Source: Sphingobium naphthae (lineage in GTDB: Bacteria; Pseudomonadota; Alphaproteobacteria; Sphingomonadales; Sphingomonadaceae). From it: a DNA stretch of 64,000 nucleotides. The translations under genes were made by a program, and so were the position numbers. Shown piece after piece: positions 62,904 through 64,000 of the stretch. Where the stretch lies: the NCBI RefSeq assembly GCF_020782235.1, contig NZ_JAJGNO010000009.1:171416-235415 (forward strand), read 5' to 3'. Position 1 is the first letter of the stretch. Every line of letters starts with the position of its first letter. The notes beneath the pieces are model-generated. The model saw only the letters and a program-made list of their open reading frames with translations, did no database searches and was not told the origin of the DNA.

Positions 62904-63473
62904 ATGACTTTGGAAGGCAAATCGATTGCCATTCTGATCGCACCCCGCGGGACGGAAGAACCAGAATTCTCGAAGCCCAAGCAAGCTGTCGAGGACGCTG
63001 GTGGCAAAGTGACCGTGGTCAGTTTTGAACCGGGCGAGGCTCGCACAGTCAATAGCGATCTTGACGAGGGCGCCAGCTATACTATCGACAAGACGTTTTC
63101 CGAGGTGAAAGCCGACGATTTCGACGGACTTGTTGTGCCCGGAGGGACTGTCGGTGCCGACAAGCTGCGCGGCAGCGTCGAGGCAATTGGCTTTATCCGG
63201 GCTTTCTTCGATCAGAAAAAACCTGTTGCAGCTATATGCCATGCACCCTGGACATTGATCGAGGCGGGCGTGCTTGAGGGTCGCACCTTGACGTCCTACC
63301 CGACACTGAAGGTCGATATCGAGAACGCCGGCGGTGCATGGACCAATGAGGAAGTCGTGGTCGACAATGGCCTTGTTACCAGCCGCGATCCCAATGATTT
63401 GCCCGCCTTCTGTGCCAAACTCGTTGAGGAAATCGCAGAAGGTGTCGGCGCAGCGCCCGCAGCAGGGAATTAA
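62904..63473 (+). CDS. DJ-1/PfpI-family protein, YhbO type
   Basis: This is a 189-aa protein of the DJ-1/PfpI family. KSIAILIAPRGTEEPEF supplies the Glu, and the nucleophile elbow is AAICHAPWTLIEAG with Cys followed by His, as in PfpI and YhbO. These proteins protect against glyoxal and oxidative damage. It lies 31 bp after the formaldehyde dehydrogenase gene, so the pair likely forms a carbonyl-stress unit. Confidence 0.9.
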   Translation: MTLEGKSIAILIAPRGTEEPEFSKPKQAVEDAGGKVTVVSFEPGEARTVNSDLDEGASYTIDKTFSEVKADDFDGLVVPGGTVGADKLRGSVEAIGFIRAFFDQKKPVAAICHAPWTLIEAGVLEGRTLTSYPTLKVDIENAGGAWTNEEVVVDNGLVTSRDPNDLPAFCAKLVEEIAEGVGAAPAAGN

Positions 63474-63536
63474 GGCGGGGCGTTTCGACGAAACCATGAG
63501 AGGGCCCTCTCCCTAGGGAAGGTCCGCACAAAGCGA

Positions 63537-63573
63537 GCGTGGCGGATGGCCAGCGATTGGCCGTCCGCCACGC
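63537..63573. terminator. Long hairpin downstream of DJ-1 gene
   Basis: Sixteen-base arms (63537-63552 and 63558-63573) pair fully with one G-T pair around a 5-base loop. No T tract follows. It lies between the DJ-1 gene and the UvrA-like stub and could stop transcripts from either side. Confidence 0.6.
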
Positions 63574-63729
63574 CGCGTATCACACGAACACGGCGCACCT
63601 GACGGGCACTCAAACCCTAAGCCGCGTCAACCGCGGTGACACATCGCCGGCTCCCGCTTCCAGATTCGACCCATTCAACGTGTGGTTGAGATGCACCTGA
63701 TCGAACGTGCGTTCGGCCAGATTTACGAC

Positions 63730-63924
63730 CTACAGCGCCGCCTTGAGATAGCGGGCGGTGAGACTGCCTTCCGCTTCCGCAACGACGCCAGGGACGCCGC
63801 TGGCAACGATACGGCCCCCATTTTCCCCGGCCCCCGGTCCCAGGTCGATGATCCAGTCCACCTGTGTGATGGCGCGCATGTCATGTTCGACGACTACGAC
63901 GGTATTGCCGGCGTCTACGAGGCT
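63730..63924 (-). pseudogene. C-terminal stub of a UvrA-like ABC ATPase
   Basis: The minus strand encodes about 65 residues: [35 protein letters not shown] and a final [10 protein letters not shown]. This is the D-loop/H-loop end of the second UvrA nucleotide-binding domain, including the switch His in EHDM. The rest of the gene is absent; the homology stops where IS21-like end repeats begin. It is likely the 3' end of a UvrA paralog cut by an element. Confidence 0.75.
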
Positions 63925-64000
63925 GTTGATTTCCACTGAGAAGTGACCCGGGTAGGGCGTAAATTTCCGCTGAGAATTGACCCATGTTGAACTCGTCCCT
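63924..64000. mobile_element. End of a probable IS21-like element (runs off window)
   Basis: A 20-bp motif occurs twice in direct orientation: TTTCCACTGAGAAGTGACCC (63930-63949) and TTTCCGCTGAGAATTGACCC (63964-63983), 34 bp apart. Repeated motifs of this kind at the tip are typical of IS21-family ends, and TG at 63924 could be the terminal dinucleotide. The transposase genes would lie beyond the window, so the family is inferred. Confidence 0.6.

Noticed and set aside
1..64000. CRISPR array or rRNA genes
   Set aside because: No set of regularly spaced direct repeats and no rRNA sequence was found on reading the window.

Overview
The window reads as chromosomal DNA of a GC-rich alphaproteobacterium, most likely a member of the Sphingomonadaceae. 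The grounds are codon use, the rpoB sequence, two TonB-dependent receptors with a TonB, a very large NAD-dependent glutamate dehydrogenase, and three 15-bp Fur-like boxes of the TGCAAATTATTCGCA type. This is inference from sequence character; the genus cannot be fixed without a search. Genes are dense and operons are tightly packed, with many ATGA or TGATG overlaps.

Region 1 (1-41090) looks like ordinary core genome. It starts inside rpoB (minus strand). There follow a DUF202 membrane protein, a lipid kinase with a phosphoesterase, a Tat-exported aminotransferase, a SleB-type wall hydrolase, cysK with an MFS exporter, a siderophore receptor, a LysM/M15 wall enzyme, a HerA-like ATPase, hflK-hflC-degP, mrp, a CoA-binding protein, an orphan molybdenum hydroxylase subunit, hemH, phaB, an iron-uptake block (receptor, tonB, piuC) with Fur-like boxes, the agmatine-to-putrescine pair, an M28 peptidase, MlaA, the giant glutamate dehydrogenase and a PAS protein. 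It ends at tRNA-Thr(CGT).

Region 2 (41167-52953) is accessory DNA placed directly after tRNA-Thr. It carries a fluoride riboswitch, a CLC-F type fluoride antiporter and a frameshifted DUF190 gene. Next comes a 19-codon integrase remnant. Then follows a nine-gene minus-strand operon: persulfide dioxygenase, two YeeE-type permease halves, DUF2892, a DUF442-sulfide:quinone oxidoreductase fusion, a TauE exporter, and a cyanide-insensitive-type cytochrome bd oxidase with a 34-residue CydX-like subunit. Divergent from it lie a peroxiredoxin and a BigR-like ArsR regulator. One inverted repeat overlaps both divergent promoters. An intact tyrosine integrase closes the module. The gene set predicts sulfide and persulfide oxidation coupled to a sulfide-tolerant terminal oxidase.

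Region 3 (52954-64000) holds a LysR regulator divergent from a run of reactive-electrophile and redox genes (DJ-1, glyoxalase-type VOC, old yellow enzyme, royal-jelly-type lipoprotein, SDR, ABM monooxygenase, GlcG/HbpS protein). A thioredoxin-reductase-like flavoprotein follows, whose stop codon is the target of an IS5-family insertion. After it come a formaldehyde-dehydrogenase-type ADH with a second DJ-1 protein, and a UvrA-like C-terminal stub cut by what looks like the end of an IS21-type element running off the window. Remnants (DUF190, integrase tail, SDR tail, UvrA stub) show repeated rearrangement in regions 2 and 3.
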